A DNA stretch of 21,364 nucleotides from a virus. The DNA is taken from positions 1 through 21,364 of IMG/VR virus record IMGVR_UViG_3300017740_000103; one strand, 5' to 3'. Positions 1 to 8,686 of the stretch are shown here, one piece after another (within the stretch, counting starts at the first letter, position 1; each line of letters starts with the position of its first letter). The translations under genes were made by a program, and so were the position numbers. Below the pieces are notes generated by a model. The model was not told the origin of the DNA, made no database searches, and saw only the letters and a list, made by a program, of their open reading frames with translations.

Positions 1-1234
1 GTTTAATCTTTACTTTTAGTTTATGTTTTTTAAATACATCTAGTATTAATTTTATCTCCTCTTTCTCTCCCTTATGTACATCTAACAAAAACGCATCGTA
101 AGTATAAAGAATTAGTTTAGTTTTTTTGCTTTTTAATATCTTAATTATTTCCCATAATATACAAACATTTGTTGCAGTTTCCAAATTCTGTAACAAATAA
201 TTGAATAATTTTTGTGGGTTCATATTATCCAATTTATCCCGCTCAAATCTATATTTTGATATAGGACATTCTATAAAACCTTCATTTTGGAATTGACTCC
301 ATATTTTATTTATGTAAGTTTGAATCTTTTGAAAGAATTCTAAGTGTTGATATTGTTTAAAAACACCACCATAAAGTTGTTTAAATGTTAATTCTTTGGC
401 TTTTTTATAATCAACGTTATATAATCGCGCAAATGATCTATGAATATCGTCATCACCAAAGTTATAATGAATAAGGGAGCTAGCAAGAGTAGGGTGATAA
501 GCTGAAATGTCAATTTCAACCAATCTATCATTTTCAGGAATAAATGTTTTTCTTGTTCCATTTTCTTTATTTAAAGCGGCAAAATTGACCCCTCCGAACC
601 TATTTGAGGGCCTTGTTGTTGTTGTTCTATAATTATATTGTGTGTAAACTTTATCTCCCCAATCTTTATTGAAGTGTTCTTTAAAGAGTTCTCTATTAAC
701 TCGTAAACCATTCCTTTCGATGGAGTTGAATACCAATGGTACTCTGCTATTGTAAAATTCGTTGACTGGTGCATTAAAATATTGTTTTAGATTATTATAA
801 TTTTTTTCACACGTTTCATAATGTTTAACGATAGGAACTATTCTGTTAATATCCAACTTATTTTTAGCTCTTTGTGATAATATTTGGTGAGCTTTAGTAG
901 TTTCCATTTCATATTCTGGGGATGTTAAAGAAATATCTATTATGTTTTTATGCACATAATAATGCAAAAATTCCTTTTTACCCCAAACATACAATGTATT
1001 ATAACTACCAATTAATTCAGCAATATATTCGCTGTTTAATGGCATAGATTCACTATGGTTTATTGAAATGATATAGCCCTTATGCGCATCTAAAGGATGT
1101 ACATATACTAAGGATACTTTGTTAGTTACAGGGTGAGTTTTATAAGAATATGGTATAACTTCTATATAAGCTTCTTTGTAACCTTTATTGTAAAAACCTT
1201 TTAATTGGTCTGTATTTTCAATTAGCCAAAACAA
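1..1234 (-). CDS. Family A-like DNA polymerase, 3' end beyond the window
   Basis: An open frame of about 411 codons with no stop runs off the left edge. It resembles the polymerase part of family A (Pol I-like) enzymes, which would copy phage DNA. Numbering from TTG at 1232-1234, motif A is VEIDISAYHP with the metal-binding Asp at residue 242. Motif B is KELTFKQLYGG at 280-290, matching the Kxxx(F/Y)xxxYG pattern. LLQNLETATN at 347-356 resembles the Q-helix, and motif C is LYTYDAFLLD with Asp 380. Motif C is HDE in Pol I but YDA here, and the Arg four residues before the motif B Lys is Tyr, so this is a divergent branch. The N-terminal 200 residues could be a degenerate exonuclease-like domain, which is a guess. 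The frame opens after a TAA at 1238-1240 with no early ATG. TTG is the likely start because convincing coding sequence precedes the first Met (1043-1045). It begins 26 bases after the upstream gene. Few residues should be missing, since motif C lies near the C-terminus. Confidence 0.8.
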   Translation of the reverse strand, partial: MFWLIENTDQLKGFYNKGYKEAYIEVIPYSYKTHPVTNKVSLVYVHPLDAHKGYIISINHSESMPLNSEYIAELIGSYNTLYVWGKKEFLHYYVHKNIIDISLTSPEYEMETTKAHQILSQRAKNKLDINRIVPIVKHYETCEKNYNNLKQYFNAPVNEFYNSRVPLVFNSIERNGLRVNRELFKEHFNKDWGDKVYTQYNYRTTTTRPSNRFGGVNFAALNKENGTRKTFIPENDRLVEIDISAYHPTLASSLIHYNFGDDDIHRSFARLYNVDYKKAKELTFKQLYGGVFKQYQHLEFFQKIQTYINKIWSQFQNEGFIECPISKYRFERDKLDNMNPQKLFNYLLQNLETATNVCILWEIIKILKSKKTKLILYTYDAFLLDVHKGEKEEIKLILDVFKKHKLKVKIK

Positions 1235-1260
1235 TAATTAAATATAATTATAAAACTTAA

Positions 1261-1914
1261 TTATTCCAAGTTATATTGTGAAAAATTATAATCAAAATAA
1301 TTAAAAAATCCAGGCCATATTTCTTTTTTTTCTACATTTTTAATTAATGATTTATTTACGGCATAAACAACACTTTTATTCCCCCTTAACCTCCATTTTA
1401 CTTCTATACAACTGTAAAGTTCAAAAGCTACCGTAGGGTCTTCAAGTTTTAGTAAATTGTAATAAATAGGTGATATTTCAAAATAAAGTGATTCATTATT
1501 TTTTTTAACAAAATATCTAATAAAGTATCCATTAATGTAATCTTTAGATAAAGGAGATGGTTGGGATGGAATAGGAAGAGACCTATCATTTGATTTTTGT
1601 TTTGGGGATAGGTTACTATAACTTACATTATTGTTATAATTTATACCCTCAGAACCATAAGTTTCCATTGGGATTTTTTGAACCATAATTGTATTTGGAG
1701 AAAATACATTGTCATTTTCTTGTTGGTTAGAAGAAGGAGGAATTATAGGTATTAACCTTATATTTTTTCCATCATTAGGATATTTACCTGTATAATTAGT
1801 TCCACCTGAAGTAGAATAGTAATATCCTGTATATGCTTTTTGATTAGTAGAAAGAGCATATTTATCCCCATTAGTATAAAGATTGGATTTTATTTGGGAT
1901 TTTGGATAATACAT
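1261..1914 (-). CDS. Conserved-looking hypothetical tail-cluster protein (217 aa)
   Basis: I do not recognise a named family. The protein begins MYYPKSQIKSNLYTNG and has a Tyr/Gly/Asn-rich N-terminal part (YTGYYYSTSGG, TNYTGKYP), a Ser/Pro/Gln-rich linker around residues 60-120, and a more compact C-terminal part (about 125-217) with aromatic and charged residues. No signal peptide or membrane segment is visible. It starts two bases after the hub-peptidase stop, so it is translationally linked to the baseplate genes. A structural or baseplate-associated role is inferred from position only. The next gene downstream is the polymerase. Confidence 0.75.
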   Translation of the reverse strand: MYYPKSQIKSNLYTNGDKYALSTNQKAYTGYYYSTSGGTNYTGKYPNDGKNIRLIPIIPPSSNQQENDNVFSPNTIMVQKIPMETYGSEGINYNNNVSYSNLSPKQKSNDRSLPIPSQPSPLSKDYINGYFIRYFVKKNNESLYFEISPIYYNLLKLEDPTVAFELYSCIEVKWRLRGNKSVVYAVNKSLIKNVEKKEIWPGFFNYFDYNFSQYNLE

Positions 1915-1916
1915 TA

Positions 1917-4900
1917 TTAATAAGTTATATTACCCGTATTTACATCAATAAATTGTGGGGGTTTAAAACCAAAATTTTGAGATTGGGATTGAACATCTTT
2001 TTGAATATTAGATATATTATTAGATTCTTGTAAAGTTTCATTTACACCTGGGGTTGTTGAAAGGTTTGCATGTATGTGAGGGGGTTCGTGCCATATAATA
2101 CCTTTAAACCCAATTTCCCAAAGTGCATCTTGAATAGCTCTATTCCTTAACTTGTTAAAATCACTAGATGCAGGGCTTGCTTGTGCAATATCTAAAGCTA
2201 ACCCTCTTACATGAGTAGTGTTATAAGGTTGAACCTTTGCTCCTGAATCACTATAACCTCCTGAACCTGGAAGTGTGGATCCATGATGGAATGCATCATT
2301 ACCTGCAGTTATTGTTATAGGTAAATAAGGTTTGTATTTATCTTTTCCTAAGAGGTCATATAGGTTTAATAAAGCTACATATAATTCTTCATGAATATCA
2401 CCTCCATTTCCTAATTGATTTTCACTTCTTTGGGTATTTTTAAATCCCCCTTTTAATGCAATTCTTACATCAGAACTATTTTTTTCTAAAAATTGAGTAA
2501 ATTTAGTCGTATAAGAATTTGGATTTCCCTCACCAGGTTTTATTAAAAAATTATCAAATTCAATCTCTCCTTTAAAAAACCCTGGTTTATTTAATTCTTT
2601 TCCATAAATTTTTAAATAATTTTGTTTTACTTTTTCAGATTTAACAATTATAGGATATTTATTATCTCTCCAATTCCTTACTGAAGTACGATTAGGATAA
2701 GGGTTATCTGAAGGTACAATATTTGAACTTTCTTCAGCTATTAAATCAATATTGTAATTGAAATCTGGTAAATACACAGTTTTATTGGATAATTGAGAAG
2801 TAGCTAAAGTTGATAATTTAGTACTCCAACTATTATTATCTAAAGTATGAGATACTCCCCTAATTATAAAATCCATAGCATCTGGGTAATTATTAGGTAA
2901 AAATTTAGTATCAACATTTAATTTTTGATATATTTTAGGACCTGAAATTCCATCTAAACTAACATCTAAAGTAATAGGCAAAAAACCTTGAAGATTAGCA
3001 ATGGGTTTAGTACTATTAGAAGCAGCAGAAGCACTAGCAATTAAATATTGGTAAAAAGAAGTTCCTGTGGAAAGGTTTTCTTCAATTTGAAAAGGCATAA
3101 TTACACCTCCTCCATATTTTATAGTAGTAGTTGCTTCAGGGGGTGGTTTTCCTTCTATTATTATACGTTGTTGTCTGTCTTCTTCAGTTTCATTTTCTAC
3201 AGGGTTAGATAATACTTCATAAGCCCCACTATAATATTTTCTTGTTGAAAATTCAAAATTATTAAAAATCATAAAAGCATAATTTCTTTGAATTTCTTCA
3301 TTATCTTTTTTTAGCCTTTCAGCTAATTCAGCTTTTATTTTTTCATCATATTCAGCATCAACAATTTCTTCATAGTACCTATCTCTCATACCAAAATTCC
3401 ATTTTGAAAAAGCTGTTGATTCTTCTCCTACTACGTAACCATTAGCCGTAGCTCCTATAGATAACATAGTAGACATATCTTTTGTTACTTTAGTTGCTAT
3501 TTTTACATTATTTACAAAATTTGAATTATTAGAAGTACCATCATAACCATAAAGATTAAGAGTATAGGGTACTGTTTGGTTTGGGAGTGTATTACAATTC
3601 CATTGAAAATTCTTTACGTCTTCAAAAAATTTATATTTTTTAGGATCTTTAGCTCTTAAATATTGAGATATTTTTTCTAAATTAGGTACTGGGGTATCAT
3701 CATAAATTTTAATACAATTTGTAGTTTCATCTATAGAAGGGTGAAGATTATTAATTCCTCCAAAAATAACATTTAAGCGTGAACATATAGAATCTAAAAA
3801 ATCAAATAATATAAGATTATGTTTTTCATCAGTATTTGCAGAAATTTGATTAAAAATAAATTGATGAGATAAATAAATATTCATTATCTTACCATAAAAA
3901 GGTTCAGTATTTTGAAATTCTTCTAATCCCTCAAAAGTTTTAATATTAGAACCTATAGATTTAACATTTATATTAACTATAGCTTGTGTAGGATCTAATG
4001 AAATATGGTTAGGTAATGTGTACATAATATTAGAATCTATATCAGTATCTAATGTAAAAATAGGAGGGTTAGTTTTTTTGTCCCCACCATTATCTACTTT
4101 ATAAAGAATATTTTCTTTAATAAATTCTAAAAGTGTTCCAAACCTAATAAAATAACTATTATCAATAGGATTATACTTTTTAATAAAAACATGATCAGCT
4201 TTATCTGATGAAGATTTGTAAAGTTTTGTTGAATCCCAACCTGTTGATCTATTAATGATATTTCCTATAGTTTCAAGTTTCGTTTTTTTCTTAAAGGGAG
4301 TTGCAGCTATATATACATTATTTGATTTAGGTAGGGTTTTTTGGCTTTTTTCCTTTTTAATTAAATCAATAATTTGATCTTGTTCAGCTTGGATTTTTTG
4401 CTGTGCCTGTCTTAGTTTGTTATTATTCTTGCTAAGAATTTCTCTATCAAAATCTGAAGGGAATGGGACTCTATTTCTAGGTGATGTCCCTTGGGTTTGA
4501 ATAGCTTTAGTAGGTTCAAAAATTTCACTAGTTTTTGGACCTAAAGAAGTAAGAGAATATTCTTTACCATTAGTAAAAAAATTAATAGGTGTAAATCCAG
4601 CCTCAATATTTTGTTGTTGTGAACTACCTAATAAGTCAGTCCCCATACCCTCAATAGAGGCAAGTTTAATTTGGTTTCCTACATATTTTTCATCTTCTAT
4701 AAAACTATTAGTAAACCTATATAATTTAACTGTATAAATAACTCCTTTAAATTCTTCTGTAAAATCTGTAAGTTCTACTTCATTATAATTTGAAGATTTA
4801 TTTTTATAAGCATCTAAACTTCCTCCTAAATTATCAAATTCTTCTTGTGTAATTGGGGGATTTGTCTTATCATCAAATGTTGCAGTTAAATCAGGATCAT

Positions 4901-6212
4901 TTGGTACTAACTTATAATACAATGGAGGGACAGATGGGTCAAATGAAATTTTAGGAACATACCTATCTCCTGAGAGAACTTCAACAGCAATAAGATCTTC
5001 TAGTCTTTTTTGTTCATCTAATTTTAATTGTGCATTTATTGCATTTTGGATTTGGGGATCATTATCAACATTATCTATACCATAGTGAGGGCTACTTTGC
5101 AATGCATCATTTATTACAGCCGTTTGTTGTGATTGTACTCTAGCTGTTCTAGTTACCTCACTTTCTTGTGTAAATTTTAAGTAATTAAAAGATTGTATTT
5201 CTTTAAGATATTCATATATTTTATCTCTTTCTCTTTCTTGTTGTTGTAAAAAAGTTAATATATTTTCATCATTATAATCTAACTTAAATCTAGCAGCCAT
5301 GTGTTTTTGCTGGGCTTCATCTGCATTTTTATATTTTTGTAATAATCCTTGGGTATTTACTTGATTTAATTTTAAAGATTCTATAACATCTCCTAAACTG
5401 TATAAATTAATTACAATATCATAACTTCCATCAGGGTTAAAATCCCAACTAAAGTTAGTTATTCTCCCAAAAAAACCATCATAATTTCCACAATATTCTA
5501 ATCTTTTTTTCTCTATTTCAGGAAGTAAATCTCTATAAGATTTACCTACTAATTCTTCTGTAAAGAATTTCTCTTCTATTATAGTAGAACCTATATTTTG
5601 AACTTCTCCACTTTTATCTATATATAAATTATTTCCAAATTCTACAAGTAAAGTGTAACCTAATCTTAGGTATAAAACATCTAATATTGCTAATTGTTCT
5701 TTATTATAAGCCTTTATTTTTATTATTGCTTTTTTTAAAGAACCCATATTTAAAGCTTCAATATCCATACTAATAATACCAGGCATAGGTTGTAAACCAA
5801 ATTCTAATCCTCCCATACCATAAGCAGAATTATGTACAGATTTAGGGCTTTCATTTGAATTTATAATTCCAGACCTTTGTTTAAGAATATCACCACTATC
5901 TTTATTTAAACTTGAAACTCCATTAAATAAAACAAATTTTTTAGCTAAATCTTTTTTCAAAGCAATTTCGCCTACTAAATCTAAATTTTTTCTTCTTAGT
6001 TTAGCCATTGTTAAATCTCCATTTTCTCCAGTTTTAGCATCTAAAGAAACAGAAGAAGCAACTTTTATCCAGGCTGTTCTAGAATTTAAATAAGTAATTT
6101 CTTTTTCGGTTCTTAAAGTATTAGATTGAGCACCTGAACCATAAATTTTTTGTCTATCGTTTATTTGTCTTCTAACATAATCATTAAAACCTTCTCCTAT
6201 TAAATTAGCCAT
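1917..6212 (-). CDS. Baseplate hub protein with C-terminal M15-type peptidase domain (1431 aa)
   Basis: A very large structural protein placed where contractile-tail phages keep the hub/spike gene (T4 gp27/gp5 or XkdQ equivalents). The N-terminal part (about 134-290, containing GLEFGLQPMPGII, SLKKAIIKIKAYN and LYLRLGYTLLVEFGN) looks like a hub-type beta domain. A long middle region of about 900 residues includes charged helical stretches. The C-terminal part (about 1230-1390) has the signature of M15/VanY-like zinc peptidases: HVRGLALD gives HxxGxAxD with ligands His 1334 and Asp 1341, and WHEPPHIH gives the ExxH pair with Glu 1376 as likely catalytic acid and His 1379 as third ligand. M15 enzymes cut peptidoglycan peptide cross-links, so this domain probably opens the cell wall during tail penetration. 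A Gln/Asn-rich tail of about 45 residues follows. The gene starts three bases after the LysM gene. The hub assignment is inferred from position and general appearance; the peptidase motif is seen directly. Confidence 0.8.
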   Translation of the reverse strand: MANLIGEGFNDYVRRQINDRQKIYGSGAQSNTLRTEKEITYLNSRTAWIKVASSVSLDAKTGENGDLTMAKLRRKNLDLVGEIALKKDLAKKFVLFNGVSSLNKDSGDILKQRSGIINSNESPKSVHNSAYGMGGLEFGLQPMPGIISMDIEALNMGSLKKAIIKIKAYNKEQLAILDVLYLRLGYTLLVEFGNNLYIDKSGEVQNIGSTIIEEKFFTEELVGKSYRDLLPEIEKKRLEYCGNYDGFFGRITNFSWDFNPDGSYDIVINLYSLGDVIESLKLNQVNTQGLLQKYKNADEAQQKHMAARFKLDYNDENILTFLQQQERERDKIYEYLKEIQSFNYLKFTQESEVTRTARVQSQQTAVINDALQSSPHYGIDNVDNDPQIQNAINAQLKLDEQKRLEDLIAVEVLSGDRYVPKISFDPSVPPLYYKLVPNDPDLTATFDDKTNPPITQEEFDNLGGSLDAYKNKSSNYNEVELTDFTEEFKGVIYTVKLYRFTNSFIEDEKYVGNQIKLASIEGMGTDLLGSSQQQNIEAGFTPINFFTNGKEYSLTSLGPKTSEIFEPTKAIQTQGTSPRNRVPFPSDFDREILSKNNNKLRQAQQKIQAEQDQIIDLIKKEKSQKTLPKSNNVYIAATPFKKKTKLETIGNIINRSTGWDSTKLYKSSSDKADHVFIKKYNPIDNSYFIRFGTLLEFIKENILYKVDNGGDKKTNPPIFTLDTDIDSNIMYTLPNHISLDPTQAIVNINVKSIGSNIKTFEGLEEFQNTEPFYGKIMNIYLSHQFIFNQISANTDEKHNLILFDFLDSICSRLNVIFGGINNLHPSIDETTNCIKIYDDTPVPNLEKISQYLRAKDPKKYKFFEDVKNFQWNCNTLPNQTVPYTLNLYGYDGTSNNSNFVNNVKIATKVTKDMSTMLSIGATANGYVVGEESTAFSKWNFGMRDRYYEEIVDAEYDEKIKAELAERLKKDNEEIQRNYAFMIFNNFEFSTRKYYSGAYEVLSNPVENETEEDRQQRIIIEGKPPPEATTTIKYGGGVIMPFQIEENLSTGTSFYQYLIASASAASNSTKPIANLQGFLPITLDVSLDGISGPKIYQKLNVDTKFLPNNYPDAMDFIIRGVSHTLDNNSWSTKLSTLATSQLSNKTVYLPDFNYNIDLIAEESSNIVPSDNPYPNRTSVRNWRDNKYPIIVKSEKVKQNYLKIYGKELNKPGFFKGEIEFDNFLIKPGEGNPNSYTTKFTQFLEKNSSDVRIALKGGFKNTQRSENQLGNGGDIHEELYVALLNLYDLLGKDKYKPYLPITITAGNDAFHHGSTLPGSGGYSDSGAKVQPYNTTHVRGLALDIAQASPASSDFNKLRNRAIQDALWEIGFKGIIWHEPPHIHANLSTTPGVNETLQESNNISNIQKDVQSQSQNFGFKPPQFIDVNTGNITY

Positions 6213-6215
6213 ATA

Positions 6216-6515
6216 TTAGGAATTTATTAATTTAAACTTTGCTATAATTGGGGATGGGTTAGGTGGGATTCTTATTTGAGAACCTATTGGGGGTGTTAAA
6301 GAATTTTGAACTAAATTATCATTAGCAATTGAAATTATCCACCATAAAGTAGAATCTCCATAAAATTGTTGAGCTAGAGTATCAAATCTATCACCAATAG
6401 TAGTATAAACATAAGTATCTTCAAATGACTTAGGGATATCAGGATAACGTACAGTTTCGTACATTAATTTTTTCCCTGGGGATCTTGTTTCTGGTATTTG
6501 AGAATATCTATTCAT
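6216..6515 (-). CDS. LysM-domain baseplate protein (99 aa)
   Basis: A short protein with one LysM-like domain at about residues 36-84: YVYTTIGDRFDTLAQQFYG, then STLWWIISIAND and IGSQIRIP. This matches the GDxxxxLAxxfYG...WWxIaxaN...iGxxlriP pattern of phage baseplate LysM proteins, such as the LysM part of T4 gp53 and XkdP-like proteins. In phages these domains often hold baseplate or hub parts together, and they may contact peptidoglycan. The stop of the preceding 633-residue gene directly abuts this start (6516 versus 6515) and the hub gene follows after three bases, so coupled translation is likely. Domain recognition is firm; the exact structural partner is inferred. Confidence 0.85.
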   Translation of the reverse strand: MNRYSQIPETRSPGKKLMYETVRYPDIPKSFEDTYVYTTIGDRFDTLAQQFYGDSTLWWIISIANDNLVQNSLTPPIGSQIRIPPNPSPIIAKFKLINS

Positions 6516-8417
6516 TTAAAAACTATTTAAATTTCCATACTTGTTTATAAGATCTTGATTTGGTAATTCTTCTAAAATATCCATTTCATTTTCTTCTTGA
6601 GTTGGAGGTGGGGGTGGTTGTTTTAGATTAAATCTTGGGTCTGGTTTGAAAAATCTATCATTGTCATAATTGTTATTTTTTCCTCCTGTGGATAATTGAA
6701 TATAATGCTCCTTTCCATATTTTCCAATTTCATTTTGATTATCTTCAGTATAAGTATTATTTTGTTTTTGTGGTCTAAATGGGTGAATTGGAGTAAATTG
6801 CATAGTTACATTACACATATGAGGCATTTCTTTTACTGATTTATCAAACTTACCTAAAGTATTTATACCAATTTCCCATGGGGATTCTTGTGGAATATCT
6901 AAAGTTATTGAATTTAAAAAACCAGGCAATTCATAACACCAACCTCCCATAGTTAATTGGACTAAAGGTCCTGCCATATAACCTGCTGTTGTGTAATCTG
7001 GAAAAGTATTAGAAACTAAAAAGTTTAATTTTCTATATTGTTCCATTATTTCTGGTTTTGATTGGGCAGCTACTGTAAAATCCATATTAATATTTCTACC
7101 AAATTTAGAATATCTATAAAAATCTTCTCCTCTACCCATATAAGACACTGTACTCCAATTTCCTTGGTAGTTATCTGTGAAATTATTTATAAATGCTCTA
7201 AAATGTATAAATTCTTTTTTATTAGGGTCTTCTGTATCTATAGCTGCGATCCTAAATTTTACTAAATCATTCTTTTTTATTCCCTCATCAGTTCTAACCC
7301 CACTTGATCTATATATAGGTTGGGCATTAATTAAATCTACAGCTCCTATAGGATTTCCTTGTGGGTCTGTCTTACCAAAAGTATAATCTATTACATTTCC
7401 TCTTTGACCTGGGGATTTATAATGAATTCTAGAATCTGATTTACCAGCAATTGTAAAATTTGTTCCAGGGGATGATGTGTTATAGTTAGGTGCTATACCC
7501 ATTATAATTGAAGATTTTTGGTCTTTTAATTTTGGTTTTCTAAAATCATCTATTGATGAAAGATCTTTTAAAGAATAACCTACTCTAACTATTTTATAAT
7601 CTATATTTCCTAAACTTTCTTTAATTCTAAAATTATTAATTCCTGTTCTTAAAGGTGCTCCTGTTTGATCAGTAGCAAACTTTATTTGGGTATTTCCTGC
7701 TCCTAAAATTGAATTAGGTCCTCCCTGATATTCAAATATTTCATTAGGTGCACTAATTTGAATATTATTATTAAGTAAAGCTTTGGATATTTTTAAAGCA
7801 CCTGCTTGGGTTTTGTCTGTTTTTAAGTTAAGTTGTTTAATTTCGTTTAATAATACAAGTCTATTTTCACTCCCATCAGCCCCTCCTATAATATGATTTG
7901 TTACAAAATTTGGTGTTACAGTAGATGCTCCTGGGGTTCCAGTTGAATCTAAATATCCTCTTGTTTGTTTAAGGGGATTTAATAAACCTTTTAAAAATCT
8001 ATTAGAATGACCTCCTACATTATTAGTTCCTATTTGATATAAAGTTTGTAGTGGAGAATAAAAACCTTGATTTGGTTTAGCACCTAATGAAGCTTGAGTT
8101 CTTACTGATATTTCTGATAGTATTCCTTGGTTAGCTACAAATTGAAGTCCTCTAGGACTTGTAGTATCAAAAAACCATTTACCTATTCTTTCTAAATCTT
8201 TAGCTACGTGTTCTGCTGATGATATCCCACCTCTTATTAAAGCATCAGTCCCCGTTCCTATAGGGGTTCCTAGTACATTCATTGTTTCAGCATATCCTTC
8301 TTGTTGAGGGGGTATTGCTGTTTTTACATATGGTTGTTGACTAGAGCCTCCTTCAGGACGATCCTTTCCAAATCTTAAAGATTTAAGATCTGTTTGAAGA
8401 GTTAATAAAAATGACAT
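6516..8417 (-). CDS. Baseplate or tail-tube-like structural protein (633 aa)
   Basis: A structural protein between the tape measure and the LysM/hub genes. The N-terminal half is Gly/Ser/Pro-rich and without recognised motifs. The part at about 384-550 is compact: VKFRIAAIDTEDP, IHFRAFINNFTDNY, FGRNINMDFTVAA, VQLTMGGWCYELPGFLNS and MPHMCNVTMQFTPIHPF. This alternation of beta strands, with a stretch like a tail-tube or tube-initiator domain, suggests a ring that joins tube and baseplate (T4 gp48/gp54 role) or a hub ring. That reading rests on pattern and position, not on a firm family match. A proline run (about residues 599-604) precedes an acidic C-terminus. It abuts the LysM gene with no spacer. 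Confidence 0.7.
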   Translation of the reverse strand: MSFLLTLQTDLKSLRFGKDRPEGGSSQQPYVKTAIPPQQEGYAETMNVLGTPIGTGTDALIRGGISSAEHVAKDLERIGKWFFDTTSPRGLQFVANQGILSEISVRTQASLGAKPNQGFYSPLQTLYQIGTNNVGGHSNRFLKGLLNPLKQTRGYLDSTGTPGASTVTPNFVTNHIIGGADGSENRLVLLNEIKQLNLKTDKTQAGALKISKALLNNNIQISAPNEIFEYQGGPNSILGAGNTQIKFATDQTGAPLRTGINNFRIKESLGNIDYKIVRVGYSLKDLSSIDDFRKPKLKDQKSSIIMGIAPNYNTSSPGTNFTIAGKSDSRIHYKSPGQRGNVIDYTFGKTDPQGNPIGAVDLINAQPIYRSSGVRTDEGIKKNDLVKFRIAAIDTEDPNKKEFIHFRAFINNFTDNYQGNWSTVSYMGRGEDFYRYSKFGRNINMDFTVAAQSKPEIMEQYRKLNFLVSNTFPDYTTAGYMAGPLVQLTMGGWCYELPGFLNSITLDIPQESPWEIGINTLGKFDKSVKEMPHMCNVTMQFTPIHPFRPQKQNNTYTEDNQNEIGKYGKEHYIQLSTGGKNNNYDNDRFFKPDPRFNLKQPPPPPTQEENEMDILEELPNQDLINKYGNLNSF

Positions 8418-8424
8418 ATATTAA

Positions 8425-8661
8425 TTATATTCTACCTAATCCTTCAGTTGGTGCTGTTACATCATAAGAATTAGAAGGTTTTAAACCATTTAAATCTAAA
8501 TCTGATGGGTTTGGCTTTCCTGCTAAACTAGGATTTCCATTAATTGAATATTCATAATGTAATTCTGATAAAGGTGATGTTCCTGGCATAATAGATACAT
8601 TAGCCCCATTATTTTTAGATAAAGGTGAACCCTGTACTGTTAATTTTTTTTGTAGTCCCAT
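8425..8661 (-). CDS. Small hypothetical protein after the tape measure (78 aa)
   Basis: A short Pro/Gly/Ser/Asn-rich protein starting MGLQKKLTVQGSPLSK. No domain, signal peptide or membrane helix is recognised. The frame is open upstream to an ATG at 8706, but that start would lie inside the tape measure stop region and add 15 residues (MEGIFLNNIYNKTII) encoded by AT-rich intergenic-looking DNA, including the TATTTATA motif. The ATG at 8661 is therefore preferred. It lies 14 bases after that motif, the same spacing as in front of the tube and tape measure genes. A minor tail or baseplate part is possible from position only. Confidence 0.6.
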   Translation of the reverse strand: MGLQKKLTVQGSPLSKNNGANVSIMPGTSPLSELHYEYSINGNPSLAGKPNPSDLDLNGLKPSNSYDVTAPTEGLGRI

Positions 8662-8675
8662 AATTATTGTTTTGT

Positions 8676-8683
8676 TATAAATA
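8676..8683 (-). promoter_or_regulatory. TATTTATA motif upstream of the 78-residue gene
   Basis: The coding strand reads AATATTTATAAC here, 14 bases before the ATG at 8661. It is one of seven intergenic copies. Read on the plus strand it is TATAAATA, the T4 late promoter octamer, but in the wrong direction for the adjacent gene. Its role as a promoter is inferred from placement. Confidence 0.4.
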
Positions 8684-8686
8684 TTA

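Noticed and set aside
571-774. 67-residue minus-strand ORF beginning MHQSTNFTIAEYHW
   Set aside because: It overlaps the polymerase frame, which is longer, open to the window edge and carries recognisable polymerase motifs. The 67-residue ORF has no recognisable features.
4733-4740. Further TATAAATA copies within genes (also 18136-18143)
   Set aside because: They lie inside well-supported coding sequence and are expected by chance in AT-rich DNA, so they were not counted as regulatory.
7062-7386. Two overlapping plus-strand ORFs of 67 and 69 residues
   Set aside because: They lie entirely opposite the 633-residue structural gene and show no domain, start signal or conserved-looking composition.
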